From contig JACDGO010000174.1 in the NCBI GenBank assembly GCA_013821585.1, positions 1 to 5,329 on the forward strand: a stretch of DNA of 5,329 nucleotides. The letters are read 5' to 3'. Each line of letters begins with the position of its first letter. Positions within the stretch are counted from its first letter, which is position 1. The notes below the pieces were generated by a model. It was not told the DNA's origin. It ran no database searches and worked only from the letters and a program-made list of their open reading frames with translations. This DNA is from Sphingomonadaceae bacterium (GTDB lineage: Bacteria > Pseudomonadota > Alphaproteobacteria > Sphingomonadales > Sphingomonadaceae). The translations under genes and the position numbers were made by a program. Below are positions 1 to 4,751 of this stretch, piece after piece.

Positions 1-1161
1 CAGGGATCGCTTCAGGACATCCTCGATTGCGAGACCAGCCTGACCGGCGACTATCTTTCGGGCCGCCGCGCGGTCCCGATCCCGGCGAAGCGCCGCAAGG
101 GCAGCGGCAGGAAGCTGACGGTCAAAGGCGCGCGCGCGAACAATTTGAAGGACGTGACCGCCTCGATCCCGCTCGGCACCTTCACCTGCGTCACAGGCGT
201 TTCGGGGAGCGGCAAGTCGAGCCTGACGATCGACACGCTCTACGCGAGCGCCGCGCGCACCCTCAACGGCGCGCGCATGCTCGCCGGGCACCACGAGACG
301 ATCGAGGGGCTGCAATATCTCGACAAGGTGATCGACATTGACCAGTCGCCGATCGGCCGCACGCCGCGCTCCAACCCGGCAACCTACACCGGCGCCTTCA
401 CCCAGATTCGCGACTGGTTCGCCGGCCTCCCCGAATCGCAGGCGCGCGGCTATAAGCCCGGCCGCTTCAGCTTCAACGTCAAGGGCGGGCGGTGCGAGGC
501 GTGCACCGGCGACGGGCTGCTCAAGATCGAGATGCACTTCCTCCCCGACGTCTATGTGACGTGCGACGTGTGCCACGGCCGCCGCTACAACCGCGAGACA
601 TTGGAGGTGAAGTTCAAGGGACGGAGCATTGCCGACGTGCTCGACATGACGGTCGAGGACGCGGTCGAGTTCTTCAAGGCGGTCCCCGGCATCCGCGACA
701 AGATGGCGATGCTCGCCGAAGTCGGCCTCGGCTACGTCAAGGTCGGCCAGCAGGCGACGACGCTCAGCGGCGGCGAAGCGCAGCGCGTGAAGCTCGCGAA
801 GGAGCTGAGCAGGCGCGCGACCGGGAGCACGCTGTATATTCTCGACGAGCCGACGACCGGGCTGCATTTCGAGGATGTGCGTAAGCTGCTGGAGGTGCTC
901 CACGCGCTGGTCGAGCACGGCAATACGGTGGTGGTGATCGAGCACAATCTCGAGGTCATCAAGACCGCCGACTGGATCATCGACCTTGGACCGGAAGGCG
1001 GGACGAAGGGGGGCGAGGTCGTGGCGGTGGGCGTTCCCGAAGTCGTCGCCGAGAACCAGAGGAGCTACACAGGCGGGTATCTCAAGGCGCTGCTGGAAAG
1101 CGCGAAGCTTGACGGGGACGAGCCTGTCCTGAGCGAAGCGGGCGCTTTAGCCGTGACATAG
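1..1161 (+). CDS. uvrA: UvrA, excinuclease ABC subunit A (C-terminal part; start is outside the window)
   Basis: UvrA is the ATP-dependent DNA-damage sensor that loads UvrB in nucleotide excision repair in the cytoplasm. The reading frame is open from base 1 and ends at TAG 1159-1161, giving 386 residues of a protein that is normally about 950 long, so this is the second ABC half. Visible in order: Walker [10 protein letters not shown] (about 196-222); a zinc-finger pair CEAC at 493-504 and CDVC at 562-573, spaced C-X2-C-X19-C-X2-C as in UvrA; the ABC signature [15 protein letters not shown] (from 763); Walker [13 protein letters not shown] (about 832-870); and the switch histidine in VIEHNLEVI (about 937-963). 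An internal ATG at 145 is not the true start, because homologous sequence continues upstream of it to the window edge. All key motifs are intact. No clear intrinsic terminator follows, only a weak 5-bp hairpin near 1175-1187. Confidence 0.97.
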   Translation, partial: QGSLQDILDCETSLTGDYLSGRRAVPIPAKRRKGSGRKLTVKGARANNLKDVTASIPLGTFTCVTGVSGSGKSSLTIDTLYASAARTLNGARMLAGHHETIEGLQYLDKVIDIDQSPIGRTPRSNPATYTGAFTQIRDWFAGLPESQARGYKPGRFSFNVKGGRCEACTGDGLLKIEMHFLPDVYVTCDVCHGRRYNRETLEVKFKGRSIADVLDMTVEDAVEFFKAVPGIRDKMAMLAEVGLGYVKVGQQATTLSGGEAQRVKLAKELSRRATGSTLYILDEPTTGLHFEDVRKLLEVLHALVEHGNTVVVIEHNLEVIKTADWIIDLGPEGGTKGGEVVAVGVPEVVAENQRSYTGGYLKALLESAKLDGDEPVLSEAGALAVT

Positions 1162-1359
1162 TCGAAAGCCCTAGGCTGCAGCGCAGCAGACGGGACGCTC
1201 ATGGAGTGGAGCGCATAGGCATAATTTGCCGTGCACTTCGTCGATCGTTCGGGAAAGCAGCCTTCATGCTAGCATTACAGTTGCGTGTTTGATTGGATAT
1301 GAGCACGACGCGCTGCGGCTTGGTGGGCCCTTCGCCAAATGGACCATGCGATGATGCGA
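1162..1359. other. Noncoding stretch after uvrA
   Basis: I see no convincing gene here. The stretch is visibly less GC-rich than its surroundings, especially about 1214-1310. It contains a small hairpin just after uvrA (GCTGC 1175-1179 with GCAGC 1183-1187) that lacks a T-run. A minus-strand frame continues through it from the brnA remnant, but past the frameshift that frame resembles nothing I know and is probably noncoding. Confidence 0.5.
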
Positions 1360-1558
1360 GCAGGCTGGATCCGTCGTCGCGCGAGCCGGATGGCGATGCG
1401 GACCTCCTGGATGGACCGTCGGATTCGCGAAACCGGTCCACCACGTCGGAGTCAAGGCGCAAGGTCACCTGCCGCTTGGCCACGCCGCGTTCGAGCGGGC
1501 GGCAGCGCATGACGCCGTTCGGGCCGAGGTAGCCGGTCGCGGGCCGAATGACTTTCGA
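1360..1558 (-). pseudogene. Remnant of a BrnA-type antitoxin, frameshifted
   Basis: BrnA antitoxins are DNA-binding partners of BrnT RNase toxins; their C-terminal part carries a motif like KRQVTLRLDxDVVDRFRExG followed by WQTRIN. On the minus strand, 1421-1477 encodes KRQVTLRLDSDVVDRFRES, a very good match to the first part. The same frame then turns into Ser/Pro/Arg-rich low-complexity sequence. A second minus-strand frame over about 1368-1412 reads IQEVRIAIRLARRR, which could be the displaced continuation, so at least one frameshift is likely. The only ATG in frame is at 1510, with open frame back to a stop near 1560. A normal BrnA N-terminus and a brnT toxin gene upstream are both missing; hepT occupies that place. 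What is seen is the motif and the frame break; the family assignment is from memory of BrnA proteins. Boundaries are approximate. Confidence 0.5.
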
Positions 1559-1571
1559 TTACGGTGACAGT

Positions 1572-1937
1572 TTACTCAACCCCTACACCGTTCCCGCTCA
1601 ACGCCGCCTGACACGCCGCGCACAGCGGCGGCAGGTCGTCCTGCACCGTACTCCAGATCGTCGGCAGATCGAGTTTATGATATTCGTGGCGCAGCGCGTC
1701 GCCGAGGCCTTTCACCTCGTGGAACGGAATATCCGGGGCAATCTGCGCCATCGTTTCCGCGCCGAAGCGCGCCGCCGCTTCGGCGATGCGTTCGAGGCAG
1801 CGCTCAACGGCGTCGATCCGCATTCGGTCCTTCGCGAAGGTATCGAACGTGAAGCCTCGAACATAGTCCATTGCCGCGTCGCTGTTTTCAACGATGTTGC
1901 GAAGCCGCTCACCCACGGGCAGCCGGTCAGAACGCAC
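1572..1937 (-). CDS. hepT: HepT-like (DUF86) HEPN-domain toxin of a HepT/MntA-type toxin-antitoxin pair
   Basis: HepT-family proteins are small all-alpha HEPN RNases (toxins) neutralised by an MntA nucleotidyltransferase, which in studied systems AMPylates a tyrosine of the toxin. The 121-residue product has the usual family length. It starts SDRLPVGERLRNIVE, carries a central basic/acidic helix (ERCLERIAEAAARFG, residues 45-59), and ends with the family block GLGDALRHEYHKLDLPTIW (77-95) and VQDDLPPL (98-105). H84 and Y86 match the histidine and AMPylated tyrosine of the usual R-X4-H-X-Y motif. The motif arginine position holds Gly79, while an arginine sits directly before the histidine (R83). 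The start is GTG at 1935-1937, overlapping the end of mntA by 11 nt, so translation is probably coupled. Activity is inferred from family membership only. Confidence 0.88.
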   Translation of the reverse strand: MRSDRLPVGERLRNIVENSDAAMDYVRGFTFDTFAKDRMRIDAVERCLERIAEAAARFGAETMAQIAPDIPFHEVKGLGDALRHEYHKLDLPTIWSTVQDDLPPLCAACQAALSGNGVGVE

Positions 1938-2241
1938 GCGCGCGGTCCCGGTCGATCTCGGGCTGCATGCGCCCGTCGCGCGCCGGCTCGCCCAGCAGAT
2001 CGACCGGCGTATTGAGCAAATCGCGCAATCGGCCTTCCAGCGCCGCGAACTTGAACATGCCGAACGGGCGGGTCCGGTCCAGCGTCACCGCGACATCGAC
2101 GTCGCTTCCCGGCCCCGCTTCCCCGCGCGCGACCGAGCCGAACAGCGACAGGCCGAGCACGCCCATCGCGCGCAGCTCGGCTTCGTGCGCCTTCAGGCGG
2201 GCGATGGCGGTGGCTTTGTCCACATGCGGGAAATATCCCAC
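1927..2241 (-). CDS. mntA: MntA-like minimal nucleotidyltransferase, antitoxin partner of HepT
   Basis: MntA-type antitoxins transfer AMP to the toxin HepT and so silence it. The 104-residue product has the minimal nucleotidyltransferase fold signature: GSVARGEAGPGSDVDVAV (residues 35-52), with the GS of the GSX10DXD motif at 35-36 and the metal-binding aspartates at D47 and D49. A third acidic residue, D81, lies in TPVDLL. All three catalytic carboxylates therefore look intact. The start is taken as GTG at 2239-2241; no strong ribosome binding site precedes it, and the ATG two bases upstream at 2241-2243 is out of frame. The TGA stop (1927-1929) lies inside the start of hepT, so the antitoxin gene comes first in a two-gene operon. 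No convincing promoter was found upstream (2242-2300), where a divergent pseudogene begins. Confidence 0.87.
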   Translation of the reverse strand: MGYFPHVDKATAIARLKAHEAELRAMGVLGLSLFGSVARGEAGPGSDVDVAVTLDRTRPFGMFKFAALEGRLRDLLNTPVDLLGEPARDGRMQPEIDRDRARAF

Positions 2242-2289
2242 ATCGGAGGGCGACGCCAGTTGTGGTCGGCCGGCGACGTGCCCGCCCCT

Positions 2290-2582
2290 TCGCCGTCCCC
2301 CTATCGTCCCGAATTCGAAGCCGCGCTCCGGCTTCTCGCGCGGGCAGCGAGGCGATGGTGGCGCGCGGGTTGCCCCGGCCGGTGCTCGTCGGGCGGCGCG
2401 GTCGAAATCTATTCGGTTGGGGCGCTCGTCACTGGCGACTTCGACATCGCGACGCCATGGCAGGGACGAGTTCGAGGAAGAGCTGCGGCGGCCTGTTTCC
2501 CGACGCCGATCTCGACTATCTTGATCGCCGCATCAGATACGAAAGCGGCGGCGATCATGGCCTGGATATCCTCAAAGGCTGA
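2290..2582 (+). pseudogene. Decayed nucleotidyltransferase-like gene, broken across three frames and internally shortened
   Basis: Protein-like pieces appear in order on the plus strand but in changing frames. YRPEFEAALRLLARA is in frame 1 (about 2302-2346). SEAMVARGLPRPVLVG is in frame 3 (about 2346-2393). GGAVEIYSVGALVTGDFDIATPWQ is in frame 1 (about 2398-2463), DEFEEELRR in frame 2 (about 2468-2494), and LFPDADLDYLDRRIRYESGG in frame 3 (from about 2496), ending at TGA 2580-2582. Joined, they read like one nucleotidyltransferase-type protein: GG...Y...GDFD resembles the GG/GS...DxD active-site signature. The jump from EELRR straight to the C-terminal DADLDYLDRRIR looks like an internal deletion of some tens of residues. 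Several independent lesions mean the gene is dead unless the sequence carries errors. Its relation to toxin-antitoxin nucleotidyltransferases (AbiEii-like) is an inference. Confidence 0.6.
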
Positions 2583-2751
2583 CAAGAAGGCGGTGCCGCT
2601 TGCCGAGTTCGGACGAGAAGTGCTTGCGCGGCGCGCTGCCGCGGGCGATCCCGCTATGCCCCGCAATTCCGGGGCGAACCGGACGGAGAGCAAGAAGGCG
2701 CTGCTCACGGCGATCGACGAAGCGGCGGCGAAGAAGGGGTTCCGCTGGTAG
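2557..2751 (+). CDS. Short ORF of unknown function, possibly the tail of the neighbouring pseudogene
   Basis: An ATG at 2557 opens a 64-residue frame ending at TAG 2749-2751. The part after residue 13 looks like real protein: PLAEFGREVLARRAAAGDP, then PRNSGANRTESKKALLTAIDEAA, ending KGFRW. It is polar, mostly helical by appearance, and rich in Lys/Arg, like small antitoxin-like or hypothetical proteins found beside nucleotidyltransferase genes. I do not recognise a named family. The first dozen residues overlap the end of the pseudogene in another frame, and no good ribosome binding site precedes the ATG. A GTG at 2593 (starting PLAEFG) is an alternative start. It could equally be the frameshifted C-terminus of the same broken gene. 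Confidence 0.45.
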   Translation: MAWISSKADKKAVPLAEFGREVLARRAAAGDPAMPRNSGANRTESKKALLTAIDEAAAKKGFRW

Positions 2752-2754
2752 GTT

Positions 2755-2779
2755 AGTCACGGGAGTAAGTACCGTGACT
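2755..2779 (+). repeat. Perfect 8-bp inverted repeat just after the short ORF
   Basis: AGTCACGG (2755-2762) and CCGTGACT (2772-2779) are exact reverse complements around a 9-nt loop, three bases after the TAG stop at 2751. No T-run follows, so it is either a weak or Rho-assisted terminator or a protein-binding site. The rest of 2780-2875 shows nothing else I can name. Confidence 0.45.
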
Positions 2780-2875
2780 CATCGGTCCTCGCTTGGCGAG
2801 GCCGTCCGGCCGTTCGCGTCGCGCGGGCTGGTGGCCGCGCGACCGGCGGACTGCTGACGCCACACTCCTCGCTCC

Positions 2876-2900
2876 GGCACCATCGCCGGCCTCGCGCGTT
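2876..2900 (+). promoter_or_regulatory. Candidate EcfG-type general-stress promoter for the PA2169-family gene
   Basis: GGCAC (2876-2880), 16 bases, then CGTT (2897-2900). The alphaproteobacterial EcfG consensus is GGAAC-N16/17-CGTT, so the spacing and the -10 core are exact and the -35 has one mismatch. Transcription would start about 25 nt before the ATG at 2932, which is good geometry. The match is short and only suggestive. Confidence 0.4.
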
Positions 2901-2931
2901 CAGCCGCCGTCCCCCAACGGAGTATCTGTAA

Positions 2932-3390
2932 ATGACCGACACCAGCCATGACATCCGCACGTTGAACGGCCTGATCGCGACCACGCTCGACAGCGTCGAC
3001 GGCTATACCGAGGCGGCGAAGGACGCCGAGAACACGCGTTACGCCGACATGTTCACGACGCGAGCGTCGGAACGGCGCTCGGTCGTGACGCTGCTCCAGT
3101 CCGAAGTCGTCCGCATGGGCGGCAACGCCGAGAACGACGGCACCATCCTGGCCGGCGCGCACCGCGTATTCCTGAATCTGAAGGCCGCCGTGACCCGGCG
3201 CGACGACAAGGCGATCGTGGGAGAGGTCGAGCGCGGCGAGGACCATATCCTCCACAAGTTCCAGGAAGCGCTCGACGATACCGCGCTTTCCTCCACGACG
3301 ATGGCGGCGATCCAGCAGGCTTTCACGTCGGTTAAGGCCGGGCACGACCAGATGCGCGACCTCAAACATTCGCTCGAAGCGGCGCGCTAG
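2932..3390 (+). CDS. PA2169-family (DUF2383) four-helix-bundle protein
   Basis: The 152-residue product begins MTDTSHDIRTLNGLIATTLDSVDGY and continues as a series of amphipathic helices with the look of the PA2169/DUF2383 family, whose members fold as ferritin-like helical bundles of about this length. Features seen: the TLNGLIATTLDSVDGYTEAA first helix; RYADMFTTRASERRSVVTLL; the VERGEDHILHKFQEAL stretch; and a C-terminal helix with HDQMRDLKHSLEA. There is no signal peptide or membrane segment, so it is probably cytoplasmic. The biochemical role of the family is unknown; a link to stress responses is an inference, supported here only by the candidate EcfG promoter upstream. ATG 2932 is chosen because GGAG (2919-2922) lies 9 nt before it. 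It ends at TAG 3388-3390 and converges on the Met-rich gene. Confidence 0.9.
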   Translation: MTDTSHDIRTLNGLIATTLDSVDGYTEAAKDAENTRYADMFTTRASERRSVVTLLQSEVVRMGGNAENDGTILAGAHRVFLNLKAAVTRRDDKAIVGEVERGEDHILHKFQEALDDTALSSTTMAAIQQAFTSVKAGHDQMRDLKHSLEAAR

Positions 3391-3402
3391 GACGCGGTAG
3401 GG

Positions 3403-3440
3403 GCGAGGCGCGCGGTCGCCCGGGCGCCTCGCTTCGGTTT
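3403..3440 (+). terminator. Hairpin between convergent genes, probable terminator
   Basis: GCGAGGCGC (3403-3411) pairs perfectly with GCGCCTCGC (3424-3432) around a 12-nt loop and is followed by TTCGGTTT, a short T-rich tail on the plus strand. It occupies most of the 48-nt gap between the PA2169-family gene and the minus-strand Met-rich gene and could stop transcription from both sides, although on the minus strand the tail is not T-rich. Confidence 0.6.
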
Positions 3441-3666
3441 AGTGCGCCATCATTCCGCCCGACATCATGTCGGGATGCGCCTTCATCATCGCGGCGCAGC
3501 GCTTGTTCTTCATCATCATGTCGTGCGACATCGCCTGGCACTTGTGCATCATCGCCATCTGCGATTTCGACATCGCCATATGGTCCTTGCCCATCGCCGC
3601 GAACGCGGGACTGGCGGCGAGAAGCGCGACGCCGATGGCGGCGGCGGTCAAACGAATATGAGTCAT
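3439..3666 (-). CDS. Small exported Met/His-rich protein, possible periplasmic metal binder
   Basis: The 75-residue product has a clear Sec signal peptide (MTHIRLTAAAIGVALLAASPAFA, with AFA as the cleavage motif after residue 23) and a 52-residue mature part holding 16 Met, 5 His and 2 Cys in a Lys-rich background. Met pairs and triplets with nearby His (MAMMHKC, SHDMMMK, HPDMMSGGMMAH) resemble the thioether/imidazole clusters of periplasmic copper- or silver-binding proteins. Copper binding is an inference; no named family is assigned. ATG at 3664-3666 is preferred because an AGGA lies 11 nt upstream; an in-frame ATG four codons earlier (3676-3678) has its purine run directly abutting it. 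It stops at TAA 3439-3441. It is the only gene of its unit and is divergent from the glycine-zipper gene. Confidence 0.82.
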   Translation of the reverse strand: MTHIRLTAAAIGVALLAASPAFAAMGKDHMAMSKSQMAMMHKCQAMSHDMMMKNKRCAAMMKAHPDMMSGGMMAH

Positions 3667-3739
3667 CTTTCGGGTCATCCTGGTTTTCGGCGGCGGCGAA
3701 GTGCCCGCGCTCGATAGCGCATGTCCGCCCGCCCTGAGA

Positions 3740-3764
3740 TACGGGCGCGCCCGTCCGAAGTTCC
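3740..3764 (-). promoter_or_regulatory. Candidate EcfG-type promoter for the Met-rich gene
   Basis: Read on the minus strand: GGAAC (3764-3760), 16 bases, then CGTA (3743-3740). Against the EcfG consensus GGAAC-N16/17-CGTT, the -35 element and spacing are exact and the -10 core differs in one base. Transcription would start near 3733, giving a leader of about 65 nt. The spacer is occupied by a 14-bp palindrome. Confidence 0.42.
3741..3754. repeat. Perfect 14-bp palindrome inside the candidate promoter
   Basis: ACGGGCGCGCCCGT is identical to its own reverse complement. It lies in the 222-bp gap between the divergent Met-rich and glycine-zipper genes and covers the spacer and part of the -10 of the candidate minus-strand promoter, a typical place for a repressor operator. 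In such GC-rich DNA a palindrome of this length may occur by chance about once in a window of this size. Confidence 0.35.
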
Positions 3765-3888
3765 GACTGCGCAGGATCGGGCACCGAAGCGGGACGAAAG
3801 CGCACGCCCGCGCGAAAGACGCGCGCGAATCCGCAACCATCGCGGCTTCCGGGTGTTCTCCGTCCGTAACGACCCCAGGAGACATGAA

Positions 3889-4293
3889 ATGCGCACGATC
3901 ACATTGGCGGCGGTCGCCGCGGCAACGCTCGCCGGCGGCTGCATGGACAGCGGCGGCGCGCGGCCCGCCTATTACGGCTATCGGCAATACGACTACGACC
4001 GGCCCGATCCGACCTATAACGGCTATTACGCCGATCGCTATTACCGCGACGCGCCGACCTATCGCGAGCGCCGCCTGAGCAGCAACGACCGCATCTATCG
4101 CGGCCAGAACGGGCAATATTACTGCCGCCGCTCGGACGGCACGACCGGCCTGATCGTCGGCGGCGTCGCCGGCGGCGTGCTCGGCAACATCATAGCGCCA
4201 GGCGGATCGAAGGTGCTCGGCACCTTGCTCGGCGCGGCCGGCGGCGCGGCCGCAGGCTCCGCGATCGACAAGGACGGCGCGCGCTGCCGCTAA
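3889..4293 (+). CDS. Glycine-zipper, probably lipid-anchored envelope protein
   Basis: The 134-residue product starts with a short hydrophobic leader ending LAGGC at Cys18, a near-lipobox (L at -4 rather than the usual -3), so lipid anchoring is likely but not certain. Residues 25-62 are strongly Tyr/Arg/Asp-rich and Pro-spaced. Residues 66-81 contain the NGQYYCRR stretch common before such domains. Residues 84-127 are a glycine-zipper region (GLIVGGVAGGVLG, then LLGAAGGAAAGSAID) like the 17-kDa surface-antigen/2TM glycine-zipper family of the outer membrane. A Cys pair (C79, C133) brackets the zipper. The start is ATG 3889, with AGGAG (3877-3881) 7 nt upstream; the nearby ATG at 3884 is in another frame. 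It is followed by an intrinsic terminator, so it is probably monocistronic. Confidence 0.85.
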   Translation: MRTITLAAVAAATLAGGCMDSGGARPAYYGYRQYDYDRPDPTYNGYYADRYYRDAPTYRERRLSSNDRIYRGQNGQYYCRRSDGTTGLIVGGVAGGVLGNIIAPGGSKVLGTLLGAAGGAAAGSAIDKDGARCR

Positions 4294-4299
4294 AATGGG

Positions 4300-4340
4300 G
4301 CGGCCGGGACCGGGTTCGCCGGTTCCGGCGCGCCGCTTTT
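4300..4340 (+). terminator. Intrinsic terminator of the glycine-zipper gene
   Basis: CCGGGACCGG (4304-4313) pairs with CCGGTTCCGG (4319-4328), with one G-U, around the 5-nt loop GTTCG. The stem extends through G4303-C4329 and, after a small bulge, GCGG/CCGC (4300-4303 alternative with 4333-4336). TTTT follows at 4337-4340. It starts 6 nt after the stop codon. Confidence 0.78.
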
Positions 4341-4367
4341 GCTATTCGGGCGCTTTGGCCTTATAGA
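4339..4367 (+). promoter_or_regulatory. Candidate housekeeping promoter of the cold-shock gene
   Basis: TTGCTA (4339-4344) and TATAGA (4362-4367) are separated by 17 bases; each matches the sigma-70 consensus in four of six positions. The -35 begins within the T-run of the preceding terminator, so the two units are packed back to back. Transcription near 4374 would give a leader of about 128 nt, in keeping with the long leaders of many csp mRNAs. Confidence 0.42.
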
Positions 4368-4418
4368 GGCCGGGCTGAACGTCGCTCGCGACGGATACGG
4401 GCGCGTCTTATGGCGCTC

Positions 4419-4501
4419 CCTTTGTCCCTACCTTGCTTCACGACGCCGGGATGCTCCGCTTCTGGTTCATGCCCGTCACTCATGGGACAAAGGATACCCA
4501 T
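4419..4501 (+). promoter_or_regulatory. Candidate RNA switch in the cold-shock leader that can hide or expose the ribosome binding site
   Basis: CCTTTGTCCC (4419-4428) is perfectly complementary to GGGACAAAGG (4484-4493), which covers most of the ribosome binding site AAAGGA (4489-4494). In competition, ATGGG (4482-4486) can pair with CCCAT (4497-4501), placing AAAGGA in a 10-nt loop. Both structures use GGG 4484-4486, so they exclude each other. The pairing is read directly from the sequence; the switching, and any response to temperature, are inferences by analogy with the cspA leader of E. coli. Confidence 0.55.
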
Positions 4502-4708
4502 ATGATCACCGGAACAGTCAAATTCTTCAATGCCGACAAGGGCTATGGCTTCATCGCGCCGGAAGGCGGCGGGGGCGATGCGTTTGTCCACATTTCCGCC
4601 GTCGAGCGGGCGGGCCTGCGCACCTTGGACAAGGACCAGCGAGTGACCTACGACCTCGAGACCGACAACCGCGGCAAGACCTCGGCGGTCAACCTCCAGG
4701 CGGCATAG
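4502..4708 (+). CDS. Cold-shock protein, CspA family
   Basis: CspA-family proteins are single OB-fold (five-stranded beta barrel) proteins that bind single-stranded RNA and DNA and melt mRNA structure in the cytoplasm. The 68-residue product begins MITGTVKFFNADKGYGFIAP, with RNP1 at KGYGFI (residues 13-18) and RNP2 at FVHIS (28-32). Both carry the aromatic and basic residues used for nucleic-acid binding (K7, F9, Y15, F17, F28, H30). A GGGG insert (22-25) precedes the DAFVHIS strand, as in many alphaproteobacterial versions. The start is fixed by AAAGGA (4489-4494), 7 nt before the ATG. The gene has its own candidate promoter, a long leader with alternative folds, and a strong terminator, so it forms a single-gene unit. 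Which csp paralogue it is cannot be told. Confidence 0.96.
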   Translation: MITGTVKFFNADKGYGFIAPEGGGGDAFVHISAVERAGLRTLDKDQRVTYDLETDNRGKTSAVNLQAA

Positions 4709-4719
4709 GCCGGCGGTTC

Positions 4720-4751
4720 GGGGAGCGGCTCTAACCGGGCCGTTCCCCTTT
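4720..4751 (+). terminator. Strong intrinsic terminator after the cold-shock gene
   Basis: Twelve paired positions join 4720-4731 (GGGGAGCGGCTC) to 4737-4748 (GGGCCGTTCCCC), with two G-U pairs, around a 5-nt loop (TAACC). TTT follows and then a pyrimidine-rich run to 4764. It starts 11 nt after the csp stop. Confidence 0.85.

Noticed and set aside
145..147. ATG as the start of uvrA
   Set aside because: UvrA-like sequence (for example [11 protein letters not shown] and [11 protein letters not shown]) continues upstream in frame to base 1.
1175..1187. Hairpin after uvrA as its terminator
   Set aside because: There are only 5 bp, a 3-nt loop and no T-rich tail.
1293..1532. Plus-strand 79-codon frame opposite the brnA remnant
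   Set aside because: It has no recognisable protein features, and the conserved motif is on the other strand.
1894..2751. Plus-strand open frame of 285 codons across hepT/mntA and the pseudogene
   Set aside because: The first half is antisense to mntA with no protein character; only the pieces after about 2300 look real, and they are described as a pseudogene and a short ORF.
3809..3825. CGCGCG-AAAGA-CGCGCG hairpin upstream of the glycine-zipper gene
   Set aside because: It is a simple alternating CG stem with no T-run; such stems are expected often in this base composition, and no role is supported.
3884..3886. ATG five bases before the chosen start of the glycine-zipper gene
   Set aside because: It is in a different frame, gives no signal peptide, and is too close to AGGAG; ATG 3889 fits better.
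3439..4116. Extending the Met-rich gene upstream to a 225-codon minus-strand frame
   Set aside because: A clear signal peptide begins at 3666 with a ribosome binding site, while the upstream extension runs antisense into the glycine-zipper gene and the intergenic region.
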